Of a stretch of 64,000 bases of DNA, positions 1-12,295 are shown in pieces; positions within the stretch are counted from its first letter, which is position 1; every line of letters starts with the position of its first letter. The DNA is from Gymnogyps californianus (taxonomy: Eukaryota > Chordata > Aves > Accipitriformes > Cathartidae), in assembly GCF_018139145.2 (NCBI RefSeq), contig NC_059471.1, positions 203,503,494 to 203,567,493 of the forward strand, in the 5' to 3' direction. The position numbers and the translations under genes were made by a program. The notes beneath the pieces are model-generated. The model did no database searches. It was not told the origin of the DNA and was given only the letters and a program-made list of their open reading frames with translations.

Positions 1-1799
1 AATAATTGGGAACAGAGATTACAGATTTTTTTCTCTTCTCTGTTCCAATGTAGGCATTCACTGTATTTTTAGAATTATGATTGTTAGAAATTAAGATCTA
101 CCGAAAATTAAGTCATTGAGTCTATACATCTTAGTCAAGCCATTTTAATCCACTACTTCATTTTATTCATCTGTTAAAGAAAGGCAATATTTGCTTACAT
201 AACTCAGGAGTACCGTGAGTGATAATGAATGCTTATGAGCAGTAGTATGATTAAAATGAAGAGCTATGCACTTCCAAAGGATTATTAATTTTATTATCAT
301 CATTATTACTGTACTGAGCTATTGTAAATTACTAAAAGATAGCCAATTACCCTGGATTTTCTTGAGATGACTTTGTAAGGTACTAAAAGGAGAGTGTTAC
401 ACTGTGGAAAACTCATAATGAAGTTGTAAAAGTGAGATTACATCCCATGCTTTAAAATGGTATTGTCCATCCTGGAAGCAAAAAAGTCAAAATAATTGAT
501 AAATGCTGATTAACACAAAAATGTACTAATCTGTCTTTTCACTTGTAGCTACAGTGACTCATTTACTGCTTGCTGAAAATTCCCCATCTCTGTCTCAATG
601 ATTTTCGAGTCATATGCCAGAAATGTTTGTAATTTCAGGAAAAAGGTTATGGCCAATGATTATAAGCAACTGGATTTCTGCAGTTTAATGAGCACCCCCT
701 TGTCAGCTGAGCTGCTGAACCTGATAGTGTGGGAGCTCCCACCACTGAGAACGTGAGCACAGGTCAGCTCCTGTGGTCCAGCAGGTGATGAGCTTCTTGC
801 TAAGCTGTGGTGACCCCGTGGCTGCGACCAGGCACTCATACGCCAGAGTGTGACTAACTGCAGCACGGCTGGATCAAGAGATGCCTGGCCCTCACGCTTC
901 CAGCTCCGGGCTCTTATCCTCTGCATTATAGGATACCTCCCTCAGTTAAATCAATCTGCCTGCATGACTCTGCTCTGAAGTATGCTGTGAAATGAATCCG
1001 ATTAAAAATGGCACTAACACCATCGTTTTGGGAAAGGGTTTTTTTAAAAAATGGGTCATTTATAAAGCTGGTTTAGGATATGGCTGCACCTTGAGACTGT
1101 CCCCGTGAAGATTTAAAATAGCTTTGTTAATATCCACTTTAAATGGTTATTTGGATTAATATTCTTGAGTTTCCCATGAACACAAGCCGAATTATACTGT
1201 GAAGAAAATTCATTTATTTCCACTGGCAGTAAGGAATAATTTCTTACACATAATTTCTGCCTCTTATTTGACTGGCTTTCTAGACATTTCAATTTAGGTT
1301 CTTGATGAGTTGAGAATAAAAGATTTCCCCATTCTAAACTGAAAGATTAATTACAGAACAAAGACTGTCTATGAAGAAAAATGTTATTCCTCGCCCTTTA
1401 CCGATGCTAAGAGAAAGTATTTAGTTAGGAGTCTAATCAAACCCCAAGTAGGATTTGTAGGGAAGGTTAAATCACCTCTGCCCTTGCTGACACTTTGCTG
1501 TTCTGGGTGCTGGGAAGAGCTCTGGTTTAATTGAAACAATCCAGGAACCTAACAAGACACTCTCCCTGTGACAGCAGATAGCATGATCTAGAGGGACATG
1601 GAGTTCACAACAACTGACAACATCGTGCTCTAAAGCTGCAAGCATAGCAGTGCCATGCAGGAAGAAATGGCACTGTGGACTCAGCAAGCTGATGACTCTC
1701 ACAAAGGGCTCAGCCAACGCAGAGACTTGAGTTTTTTCAACTTAATTTGGGATATGCTTTGTTGGGATATGAAGCCAATCCCAACGATGCTGTGAATAT
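1..1799. other. Intergenic, no gene seen
   Basis: AT-rich sequence with no recognisable gene. The few open frames here (for example on the minus strand at 660-926 and 1472-1717) are under 90 codons and resemble no family I know. Runs of mixed ATT/ATC lie near 285-312. A TGACTCA heptamer lies near 554. If mammalian gene order holds, this is the 5' side of CCDC71L and could hold distal regulatory DNA, but nothing in the sequence shows it. Confidence 0.7.
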
Positions 1800-1802
1800 T
1801 TC

Positions 1803-2898
1803 AGTGTCGACGGGCTGGAGAAATGGGCTGACAGGAACCTCATGAAGTTCAACAATAAGTGCAAAGTCCTGCACCTGGGGAGGAACAACCCCATGCACTG
1901 ATATATGCTGGGGGCCACCCAGATGGAAAGCAGCTTGGCAGAAAAGGACCTGGGGGTCTTGGTGGACACCAGGTTGAACATGAGCCAGCGACGTGTCCTT
2001 GCCACAAAGAAGACAAATAGTATCCTGGGCTGCATTAGGCAAAGTATTGCCAGCAGGTGGAGGGAGGTGATCCTTCCACTTTATTCAGTGCTGGTGAGGC
2101 CACACATGGAGTACTGTATCCAGTTCTGGGTTCCTCAGTACAAGACAGACATGGACATACTGGAGAGAGTCCAATGAAGGGCCACAAAGATGATGAAGGG
2201 ACTGGAACATCTCTCCTATGAGGAAAGACTCTGAGAGCTGGGACTGTTCAGACTGGAGAAGAGAAAGCTCAGGGGTATCTCATCAATGTATATGAATGCC
2301 TGAAGGGAGGGTGCAGAGGACAGAGCCAGGCTCTTTTCAGTGGTGCTCAGTGACAGGACCAGAGGCAATGGGCACAAACTGAAACGCAGGAGGTTCCCTC
2401 TGAACATAAGGAAACACTGTTTCACTGTGAGGGTGACCGAGCACTGGCACAGGTTGCCCACAGAGGTTGTGGAATCATAGAATATCTTGAGTTGGAAGGG
2501 ACCCGAAAGGATCACTGAGTCCAACTCCCTGCTCCTTGCAGGACTACCCAAAACTAAACCATATGACAAAGAGCATCATTGAGATGCTCCTGGAACTCTG
2601 ACATGGTTGGTGCCGTGACCACTTCCCTGGGGAGCCTGTTCCAGTGACCAGCCACGCTCTCAGTGAACTTTTTCCTAATGTCCAATCTGAACTTCCCCTG
2701 ATACAGCTTCATTCCATTTCCTTGTGTCCCATCACTGGTCACCAGAGAGAGGAGTCTCCATCCTTGGAGATATTGAAAAGCCATCCAGACACAGTCCTGG
2801 GTAACCTGCTCTAGGTGGCCCTGCTTGAGCCAGGAGGTTGGACAAGATGACCTCCAGAGGTTCCTTCCAACCTCAACTATTCTGTGATTCTGTGACTG
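1803..2898 (+). mobile_element. CR1 LINE, 3' part of ORF2 and 3' end (split by a nested CR1)
   Basis: The + strand translates, with stops and shifts, to the C-terminal part of CR1 ORF2. Landmarks in order are KCKVLHLGR (about 1858-1885), AEKDLGVLVDTRLNMSQ (about 1938-1990), [17 protein letters not shown] (about 2078-2132), the LFRLEKRKLRG block (about 2245-2275) and the [11 protein letters not shown] block (about 2355-2390). The copy stops at about 2473 and resumes at about 2754 with the usual 'tctccatccttggagat' continuation. It ends in the CR1 3' repeat 'tctgtgattctgtga' at about 2884-2898. CR1 is the dominant LINE of birds. This is a 5'-truncated dead copy with several in-frame stops (for example the TGA at 1899-1901). 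The interruption is explained by the element at 2474-2753. Confidence 0.93.
2474..2753 (-). mobile_element. Second CR1 fragment nested inside the first, opposite strand
   Basis: The segment begins with 'atcatagaat', the reverse complement of a CR1 3' end. On the minus strand it encodes a CR1 ORF2 C-terminus: SLVTSDGTQGNG, then MKLYQGKFRLDIRKKF, then GHWNRLPREVV. It sits exactly between the two halves of the + strand CR1, where the continuous text would read 'gttgtgga' followed by 'gtctccatcc'. It is therefore a younger, 5'-truncated insertion of about 280 bp. CR1 normally leaves no clear target-site duplication, and none is obvious here. Confidence 0.88.
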
Positions 2899-3634
2899 AT
2901 GATGTTGAATGACTGGCCTACAGGTTCATGCTAAAAAACCCCTCTGCAATAGGGCGGATGTGTTCAATATTGTATGGCAGACTTCACTGTATCATGTCTG
3001 TTTACCCATTTTTGTCGTTTCACTCAGCCTTTGCTCTTCCTCCAGGGGAGCCTGCCCATCGAAGAATCCAACCGAATCCCTACTCAAACACACTTCACGG
3101 AAGAAGCCATCTTTGCCCACCCGCCCTGTGAAGAACCTCATCCTTGCAGCAAGGCACGACGCCGGCACACGGCACAGCAGTCGCGCCAGCCCTGCCGGCA
3201 CCCCGCCACGGGGGAGCCTCACGCCGTTCCCTGAGGGAAGGGGCCACCAACTGGGACGCCCTACTGGAGGTGGGGGCAAACGGGGCTCAGTGGCATTCTA
3301 GGGTTCCCCGTTGGCGTCCCCTGGTCGCGCAGGTGACCCCAGGCGGGCCCCTCCCGTCCCGCCGCCCCGGGGCAGGGAGCTCCCGCCAGCCCGCTCGCTG
3401 CACCCACCCCGGCCTCCCGCGGGGCGCCCACCGCCTCCCAAATGGCCGCCTCCACCGCGCGGGGGCGGCGCTTGGCCCGCCCGACGTGTTTCAAACGGGC
3501 CAACCGCCATGGCGCGGAGGGAGGGCGGGCCGGAGCGCAGTCCCCGCCTGGGAGTTTAAAGCGCCATTTTGTGCCGGGCGGCAGGATATCGATCGTCGCT
3601 CCCCACCCGGCGCGGAGGCGGCGGGGTGCGGTGA

Positions 3635-4597
<963 letters not shown>

Positions 4598-5423
4598 GGC
4601 CGCGGGGGGCCCCTCTCCCCGCGGCGGGCGGGGGGAAGGCCGGCGCCTCACCTTCGCCGCGGTGCGGACAAAGAGACCGATATCAGTCACCTGTTTACAT
4701 TGCTTTTGTCTGGATCGTGTTCTGCTGCTGCACTTTATGGCTCGCTCGGGCGGGGGCCGGGCCCCCCAGCCGGGCCGGGGGCGGCCTGCCGGGCCGCCGC
4801 GCAGCCAGGGCCCCGGCCTCGCCCCGGGCTGGGCCGCGGCGCGTCCCGTCCCGTCCCCGCCGGGGCGCGGGGAGGCGCGAGGGACCGTCTGGCAGGTATC
4901 ACGCGTGGGGACCAAGTTCCACTTTTTTTCTCTCCCATTGGGCTACCTCACTGGTCCAGAAGTCCACCCAAGAAGTTATTTTCCAAAGGAACTTACTTTC
5001 ATGCTTGTATAATAAAGCACCATCTGATTCTTGCTATTTTTTTTTCTTCCCCCCCCCCCTTTTCTGATGGATTATGTATGCTTTGTGGTGTTGCACTAGT
5101 ATGTGCTCAGGGTATTTTGAATCCCAAGCATTCCCAAGTTTCAGTTTACTCTGATCAAGGATGCGTAAAGAATGGAGGTTCAGGACTTGTGGCTGTTCTT
5201 GATGGTGCAAAAACTTTTTTTAATTTCATGGGCTTAGTGATATATAAAGATGTATCGCGCAGTATAATTGTTACACTTTTGTATCTAAAGTAATTTTTAA
5301 AGTTTTCTAGTTGAACTAAGTATTTGTTTCTATTGAGCACCTAAAGGTAGAATCATCCTGATATTTTATAACCCTGTTTACTTTAGGGAAGCTCATTTGG
5401 TCAACCTAAGTGAACTTAATAAA
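4598..5423 (+). other. CCDC71L proximal 3'UTR with two poly(A) signals
   Basis: The sequence after the stop is GC-rich to about 4910, then AT-rich. Canonical AATAAA signals occur at 5011-5016 and 5418-5423, the latter followed by a GT-containing stretch near 5435-5445. Either could end a short transcript. T-rich and C-rich runs lie at 5037-5060. No intron signal is needed, in line with the single-exon mammalian gene. The exact 3' end is inferred, not seen. Confidence 0.6.
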
Positions 5424-7121
5424 AGTCAAAGAGCAAGTGATGTTTCAGTTCAATGAAACTGCACAGGGACGGGTTCCTGGGTGAAGTACACCATCTAGGC
5501 GCTTAATGTAAACAAGCTTAGAGTTTGTGAAGAATGTAACTGCTCATCAAAGCCATGTATAGGTGTCTGAAGGTGAACTGTGATACAATGTTGGCGCTGA
5601 CAGCCAGAAGTCAGTAGCTCGCGTCACGCAAATACCACACTGAAGTGCCTCTCTCTGCAAAAAGAGCAAGACTTGATACCTGATCGCTTCATAACAAAAT
5701 AGTGCTGGTGGTTATACCGCAGTTGTGAGATGATTAATGATGGATAATCATATTTAACATAATTACTTGCACATAATTATTTTTATAAACCTCTCTTGGG
5801 TTTCACAGTAGTCTCTGATGCAAAATTCATGATGTAGTTTGATTATTTTGACTGAAAAATACCGTGTTGTCATTCTATGTGATAGGCAGTCTCTCTTTAA
5901 ACTGATTTATTAAGGGTTTTCTTTAGGTCTTATGCCTTACAGTTGGTGCGTGAGGAGCAAAGATGTGTGTGAGGGAGAATGTGATTTCCTCCCCCCCCTT
6001 AATTTTTTTTTATGCTTGGGAGAGGAGTAAGAAATGCTTTGTAATAGACAGTTTATGTCCCTAGTATCACAGCAAATGAGACTAACTTAGCAATTTCCGC
6101 AGTGGAATGGATGACTTCACAACTTGCTTATAGAATGGTTTGGTGACTCTTAAAATTTCTTTTCTGATGGCTGTTGACTCCTTGTTGCCTGCTGTTGACA
6201 GAGGCAATAAGATGGCTTGATGTGTAGAGGCTGCTTGTAAAAACTTGCTAGCACTAACCTAAAGCAGCCAGCTTCTTCTAAAACCTGTTTATGTTTTCTA
6301 GTTCTTACTTAGTGAAGCTGCAAAGTTCTTATTCTTCCAAACGAACACTTAATCCATTCTATATCCATCAGGCTTTTGAAATTGTTTACATAACATTAGG
6401 CTGCATGCTGATTGCTGCAGTAGTGCCACATCACATTTCAGAAGTGAATTAGGAAATGAAGGTTCAAGGGTGCATATTGTTGTGCTATTTCTCTGGCTAT
6501 AATACTTGGTTAAATGTAAAGGTGAAATTGTGTTGATTTAAAACTCGGTAAGACAAGCTGCAGTGTGACCAAATACCGAGGCTCCAAGTATTTCAGTTTT
6601 GACGTTGCACTTTACAAACACAAGAGTGTCATTATTAGTTCTTGAAGTGTCTAGTTGATTTCAGTGCTCCTACTGTTAGGTTATTTTTTTAGTATTCTTT
6701 TGAAAGATCTGTGTAGAAAGATGATAAAATGTAAGCAGTTGCCTTGTGCAGATTCTTCACTCTTAAACAGATGCAGGACAGGCTAGATCAAATTTCAAGG
6801 GCAGAGTTAAGGCTGCTAGAGGTATGATATGAGAGACACTGTATTAAATTTGTGCTGCCTTGTTTGGAAGCTTATCCCGCAACATTCTGTGTGGGTACAA
6901 AATATAGTGAAGTAACTTTAACTCTGTTGAGTGACTCTTGTTGCGTGGGCTGGATGCGTAAGGCTTGCTTATTTTTCTCTTCGTTGCAGTTCGACTTCTT
7001 GGTTTTGAAGTGGCACCTTTATTGGGGATATAGGATGCTTTGCTGATACCCTGTTAGCAAGTTGGATTGAAGTTTCACTGTATTCTGAACTCCTCTGGCA
7101 GCTGCATTTACAGATTCTTAA

Positions 7122-7206
7122 CTGAGCTATTTCAGTCTGTGAAGCCAGTTAAGGGGGGAATCTTTAGTCAGGTTTTCTGGCAAATTAACGTGCTGAAATA
7201 GCTCAG
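7122..7206 (+). other. Long imperfect hairpin (pre-miRNA-sized inverted repeat)
   Basis: The left arm CTGAGCTATTTCAG (7122-7135) is the exact reverse complement of 7193-7206. Inside it, a partly paired stretch leads to a second stem, GCCAG (7144-7148) with CTGGC (7177-7181), and a loop of about 28 nt. The total span of 85 nt and about 25 paired bases are in the size range of a microRNA precursor or a structured 3'UTR element. It could also be a decayed short palindromic transposon. No miRNA family is recognised. Confidence 0.5.
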
Positions 7207-7624
7207 CAAAGGATCTGAGTACAGGATGGGGTGTGAAAGCTAACAGCTTACAGGGAATCTAAGACAGCTAATTTCATGATCGTGTTCATGGCAGTTTGTG
7301 GCAATCCAGGACAGGATTATCTGTGGTCCAGCTTTCCCCCCACTTTTCCTTCTCAAAGCTGCAACTCCTACCTACCTCTCTGTCTTTGTGCTCATCTGAG
7401 GAAGCTAAGCAATCAGAAAACTACTCAATTTTAGGTTTGGGCAGGTTGATACCTGTTGGCTTTTGTTTGACCTTCTAGCTGTAGACCAGAGCTGAGGAAG
7501 GTTGGGAAGGGGCGTGCAAAACGGCTGCAATATTGAGTTAGATACTTTTAAGCATGGAAGCCTTAGGTTTTATTTTACGTAGAGGGCTAATAATGTTATT
7601 GCACTCTACCTATATGTATGCTGT

Positions 7625-7684
7625 TGGAGAAAGTGTAATGGATTAGATGGACTTCTGGTCTGACTCTGTGTGGCTGTTCCTACG
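7625..7684 (+). mobile_element. CR1/L3-like LINE 3'-end remnant
   Basis: The text around 'ggattagatggacttctggtctgactctgtgtggctgttcctac' follows the pattern 'ggactagatggacctttggtctgacccagtatggctgttcttatg', a common 3' end of old amniote CR1/L3-type elements. Only about 60 bases are recognisable. Confidence 0.45.
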
Positions 7685-9168
7685 CACACACTGAGCAGTG
7701 AGAGAGGTGTGATTTGCCTGATTTAACTCAGTGGATTAGGCATCCTGTCATAGGGGGCTGCCTCTGAGACTGACAAAATGCACACCCAGAATAAATCCAG
7801 TGTACAATGCCCAGTCTAATTCAGTCAGCACGGATGGTTTCATATTAAACAGGAACCTTGTGGTAGCCTCTGTTGCCAGACTTCTCTCGTAGTAGCTGGT
7901 TCCCTCCCTTATGAGCTCCCTTCATACACTGACTTTGTGTACTGGAAGTTGTGCTATTTCCTTTACCAAATCTGAATTTTCATCCAGTGACTCAAAGGTT
8001 ATTGAACTTCAAAATGCCACAGTGCCAAAAAGAGTTGTGTGATGGCCCCAGACATCAGGGAGAGAGTTGAGACGACCATTGTGTCTAACATGTTGCCTAG
8101 TGTAGGCTTTACATTTAAGAGGCAGTGCCTTCCTCTGAGTCATTGTACAAATACATTGTTCAGGACTGAAGCTCATAAAAGGAGAAAGCAGTGCCTTGCA
8201 AAAATTTTCGTGTACTCTAATGTTGCATAGAAGTTTTCATATCAAATGGATCAAAGTGTACAACAGGTCCTTGAAACCATCTGTTGCTAGCCTGTAAACA
8301 ACGAACTCTGTATATGCCCAAACCTCATGCAGAGCATCGTTGTATCTATTTGCCAAAGGCAAGACTTGTGGTACTTGGATTTTGCTCTGAATGGGTAGGA
8401 GATGTTGTGTGTATCTATATTTCCTTGCCTATCAGAAGCAAAGGGCAGAGTGAATCCAGTTTGTAGATTGCAGCTTTGATCCCAAATAATTTTTCACTTA
8501 CTGCTTCTTCAGCAAGCAGAGTCCTGGGCTCTTCATGCTATTTAAAACAGTTGACTGACTCACACTAATTTACGATGGATCAATGCTGTAGTTTGAGTCC
8601 AAGGTTTGCATGCATATGAAACCAGTAATACTGAAAGCATCTCTATTTCTTTTTGGCCCAATGGAATGAAACAAAAATTTTCTTATTTGTATGTATGAGT
8701 CGAAACCACTGATTTTGGGTTGAACAGAATGTTTTGTTTGACTTGAAATGCTCTGTTTTTGCTTGTGTCTACACATATAGGAAATGTGGCAGCAAAGGAC
8801 TAGATTCACAAGAGTGAGTTGCCTCACAGAAATAAGGCAATTTATATTAAGTAAGATAGGTCAGAAATTCTGGACTTCTAGAGACCCAAATTCCAGTGCT
8901 CCCTCTGTCTGACTTGGAGGAGGAACTTCGAAGTTCTGTGTCCTGAGGACTAGGTTATAACAGCTTGAAACATTTCACTCTGTATAATAAATATTCACTA
9001 AGCTAGAGAAAATTCCTGAATATCAGTTTTTTTAGGGAACACTTTGATTCTTCATCTGGTATTTATTTTAGGTGCCTTAACTGAGGAAAGACTGAGGCAG
9101 ACCCATTCCAGGGTATTCTGTGGTAGGGGATCTGCTCAGGCGGTGACTCCAAATGTGCGCTGCTCGTG

Positions 9169-9755
9169 TGTCGTGGTTTAACCCCAGCCGGCAACTAAGC
9201 ATCACGCGGCTGCTCCCCCCTCCCCCCTCCCAGTGGGATGGGGAGGAGATTTGGGCGGGGGGGGAATAAAACTCATGAGTTGAGATAAGAACAGTTTAAT
9301 AACTAAAATAATAATAATAACCGCCAATAATAATACAAATATAATAATTGTAATGAAAAGGAATATAACAAAAAGAGAGAAATTAGACCCAAGAAAAGAC
9401 AAGTGATGCACAATGCAATTGCTCACCACCTGCTGACCGATGCCCCAGCAGCGATCCGCCTCTCCCGGCCAACTCCCCCCAGTTTATATACTGAGCATGA
9501 TGTTCTATGGTATGGAATATCCCTCTGGCTAGTTCAGGTCAGCTGCCCCGGCTGTGCTCTCTCCCAGCTTCTTGCACACCTGCTTGCTGGCAGAGCATGG
9601 GGAACTGAAAAGTCCTGAACTTAGGATAAGCGCTAATTAGCAACAGCTAAAAACATCAGAGTGTTATCAACATTATTCTCACACTAAATCCAAAACCCAG
9701 CACTGTACCAGCTACTAGGAAGAAAATTAACTCTATCCCAGCCGAAACCAGAACA
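9169..9755 (-). mobile_element. Solo LTR of an avian endogenous retrovirus (copy 1 of 4)
   Basis: The element has TG...CA ends (TGTCGTGGTTTAACCCC at one end, CGAAACCAGAACA at the other) and is flanked by the 5-bp target duplication TCGTG (9164-9168 and 9756-9760). Read on the minus strand it has a TATATAAA box (complement of 9483-9490) and an ATTAAA poly(A) signal (complement of 9295-9300), so it points leftwards. No primer-binding site, gag, pol or env lies beside it, so it is a solo LTR left by recombination. A 5-bp duplication fits ERVL-like (class III) elements better than the 4 or 6 bp typical of class I or II. Short AAT repeats lie inside near 9302-9345. Confidence 0.92.
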
Positions 9756-9760
9756 TCGTG

Positions 9761-12233
9761 ATGGTTTATTCCCAAACTATCATGAGGCAACCAATACGTA
9801 TGGTAGTAGGAGTACATAGGAGAATTTTGGAACACTTCTTATTCCTAATCAAGGCAAAGCCATTTTTGCACACTGTAAAAATAAACTGTACTTCCTCAAC
9901 TTTAGTGCTTAAATATCTTCATAGAATTACCAAAAAGTTCTTTTAGTTATTCTGTTGTTGCTGGCGTTTTCTTATGTAAAAAGACCTGAAAATATTTTCC
10001 AGGGTTGATATCAAGAATAAAGAGTCTCATTTATCCATTTATTTACTGTGAAACTCCTCTGGAAACTGTGGCTAAGTAAGGATTGACATTATAGGAGATG
10101 GAAGAAGTGAGCCTTCATTCACGCAGTTCATTTTTACTCGAACAGGTGTGCAAGATACCCAGCCAAACAGAAAAGCATGTGGTTCCCTCTACTCTCCATG
10201 GGGCTTTAAGAAAGCTTCCATTCCAGTTCTCTTTCAGCTTCCTTATTTCAGATTATAAAAGATGAGCCTTGATAGTGTTGAAGTTAAAACACTGCCAACA
10301 GGAAAGCCCTATCCCTTGAGCTGCTCTGATCATTCTAGGTTTTTTTCCCCATTGCTACTTCAGGAATGCAGACAATCTGTACCCGCCCTCTTTTCCTAGG
10401 CTGGTTTTGATGAGAGAGACAGAGTGAATGGTCTAGAGTAGATGGGAGGTGCAATACTTGCTCTGAAAGACAGCTTTTCATTTTCTTGCGTGTCTTGTGT
10501 GTAGTGGCTGCTTCTTTCCACCTCCTCAGAGGGTCTTCACTCTGTCTTTACTCTGCCTTCAGCCATCCCTAATTGCCTGTTACTTTGCTTGTGCAACTGA
10601 GCAGCCTATTTATCAGCTTACATTGCCCATGCCAAATTAACTTGCTATAGGATAATCTGTGAAGATGGAGAGGACATGTTCACAAGTACACGTACTTGTC
10701 ATAAGCATTATCCTAACCTCACATTTGGGCGGCAGTGGACCTTACTCAAAATACCAGATGCTGTTTCCAAATGTATGGTATTTCCTGGAAGAGAGGTAAG
10801 AAACCAAACTGAAAGAACCTGGTGTGATGATTCCTTGTGATTGAGTCTGCGTGATCCAAGATGCCTTTTCAAAGACTTTTTGAAATGGAATGAAAGTTTC
10901 TTTCCATCTCCCCGTGAATCCATACACTTAAATTCTAAAATGAAGGTGGTATGTTATTGTAGGCTTTTTCTTTTCCAGTTGAGCAGTTGCAATAACAACC
11001 ACCCACTTCGTACATTCCAGGATTGTTAAAATCATTTGTAACTGAGCTTGTCCCGTGGCTCCATAAGATAACCGGTGAATACTGAGCATGTACTTCTGAA
11101 TTAACTGTGCAGCGTCAGGTTGTGTAGGAAGCTGAGACACCACATTTCACCCACTCTAAGGATATGTGTCTGCTCAACTACTGCAAGTTAGTGGCACAGG
11201 TTGGGACCAGTGATGCAAGTTTTCTTGAAACAGAGCAGAAAGAGTGGGTTAGGGCATGGGCTGAGCTGCTCTTGTCCTTCACTCTGTGAAGGACATCTTC
11301 ACTTCCAAATATCAATAATCTCCTAATTATACAAAGTGTAATTATGTATAGCAAAGACTAAATTTTATAGATGGTATATATAATAATTTATGAAAGCTTG
11401 TAATTAGTATTTGTGTATATATATATACACACACATGCACTCACACCCCAAAGCAGTTCTCTTAAAGGGAATTTTGTTCTAGTTTTTATTTGTCCAATGC
11501 CATTTTATCCAACGTATATTCTAAAAATGCCCCACATTTCCATCCTATACAGGATCAGCAAAACTGTCCCAAGGCCACAACAATCCTTCCTGGAATCTAT
11601 CTTGCATACTGCCTAATGGTTATGCCATCCAGAAATCACTTTCCAGTAAGATTTCTGTGGGCTTTTGCCTTATCTCAAATCCACTAGTATAAAAAGTTCT
11701 GGCATAATCTCCACTTAGCACCTGCAGCCTTGGGAGGTTGTGAGGGGAACTTAGCTCCTCCACAAGAATGGATATCGGATTTTTCTTTTACTCTTCCAGG
11801 GATAGTTTTATAGAGGAAACAACCAGAGACAGAAAATCTTAAAACGAACCTTTTGTCTTAGCTGGAAGACTGAAGTGCTGTTCCTGCTGCTGTTGAGTGG
11901 CCTTTAGCAGGAACTGTCAAACATCTCAGGCACAAAACGCCTTCCACTTCAGTACTTTTTCCAGGAAGAAACACAGAGCATCTCTTCCTGTGAAGGCACA
12001 GAAATAGTGCTGTGCCGATTCTGAGTGGGCTTTGATGTGGCTGTAAATGTCAGGTGTGATTTTTTCATATAAATTCTCAGTACTTTGTACCTTAGCTTAT
12101 ACTAAAGAATAGACAGCTTTCCTTTTCATCCCTAGACCTTTTAAGGAACTCAATGTTTAAATCTTTTAAGTGCTGCCCACACTGTTTTTCTTCCCAAAGA
12201 TGCATCCATTGCTCAGGAAGTTGTGTGTGTGGA
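9761..12233. other. Non-coding, no gene seen
   Basis: Mixed AT-rich DNA without recognisable genes. AATAAA occurs at 10016-10021. A short (TA)n(CA)n microsatellite lies at about 11416-11435. Overlapping open frames on both strands near 10708-11143 are all under 75 codons and look like chance. Confidence 0.6.
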
Positions 12234-12234
12234 A

Positions 12235-12295
12235 CATAGAATAATTCAGGTTGGGAGGGACTTACAGAGGTTAACCTGGTCAACAGCATCCTCCA
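12235..12295 (-). mobile_element. CR1 3'-end fragment
   Basis: 'catagaataattcaggttgggagggacttacagagg' matches the reverse complement of the CR1 3' end (pattern catagaatcattcaggttggaagggacctt...). Only the last 60 or so bases remain, so this is a strongly 5'-truncated copy on the minus strand. Confidence 0.7.

Larger units (their letters stand above)
5424..9168 (+). other. Distal 3'UTR or downstream DNA of CCDC71L, no other gene
   Basis: AT-rich and, by eye, nearly free of interspersed repeats, unlike the rest of the window. Further AATAAA signals occur at 7790-7795 and 8986-8991, so a long 3'UTR form is possible. A perfect 14-bp inverted repeat folds 7122-7206 into a hairpin (listed separately). 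A CR1/L3-like 3' end lies at about 7625-7684. Open frames here (for example 6852-7046 and 8039-8230) are short and unlike any protein I recognise. Confidence 0.5.

Noticed and set aside
1905..2177. 90-codon + strand frame as a host gene
   Set aside because: It is the C-terminal part of CR1 ORF2, with an in-frame stop before and after.
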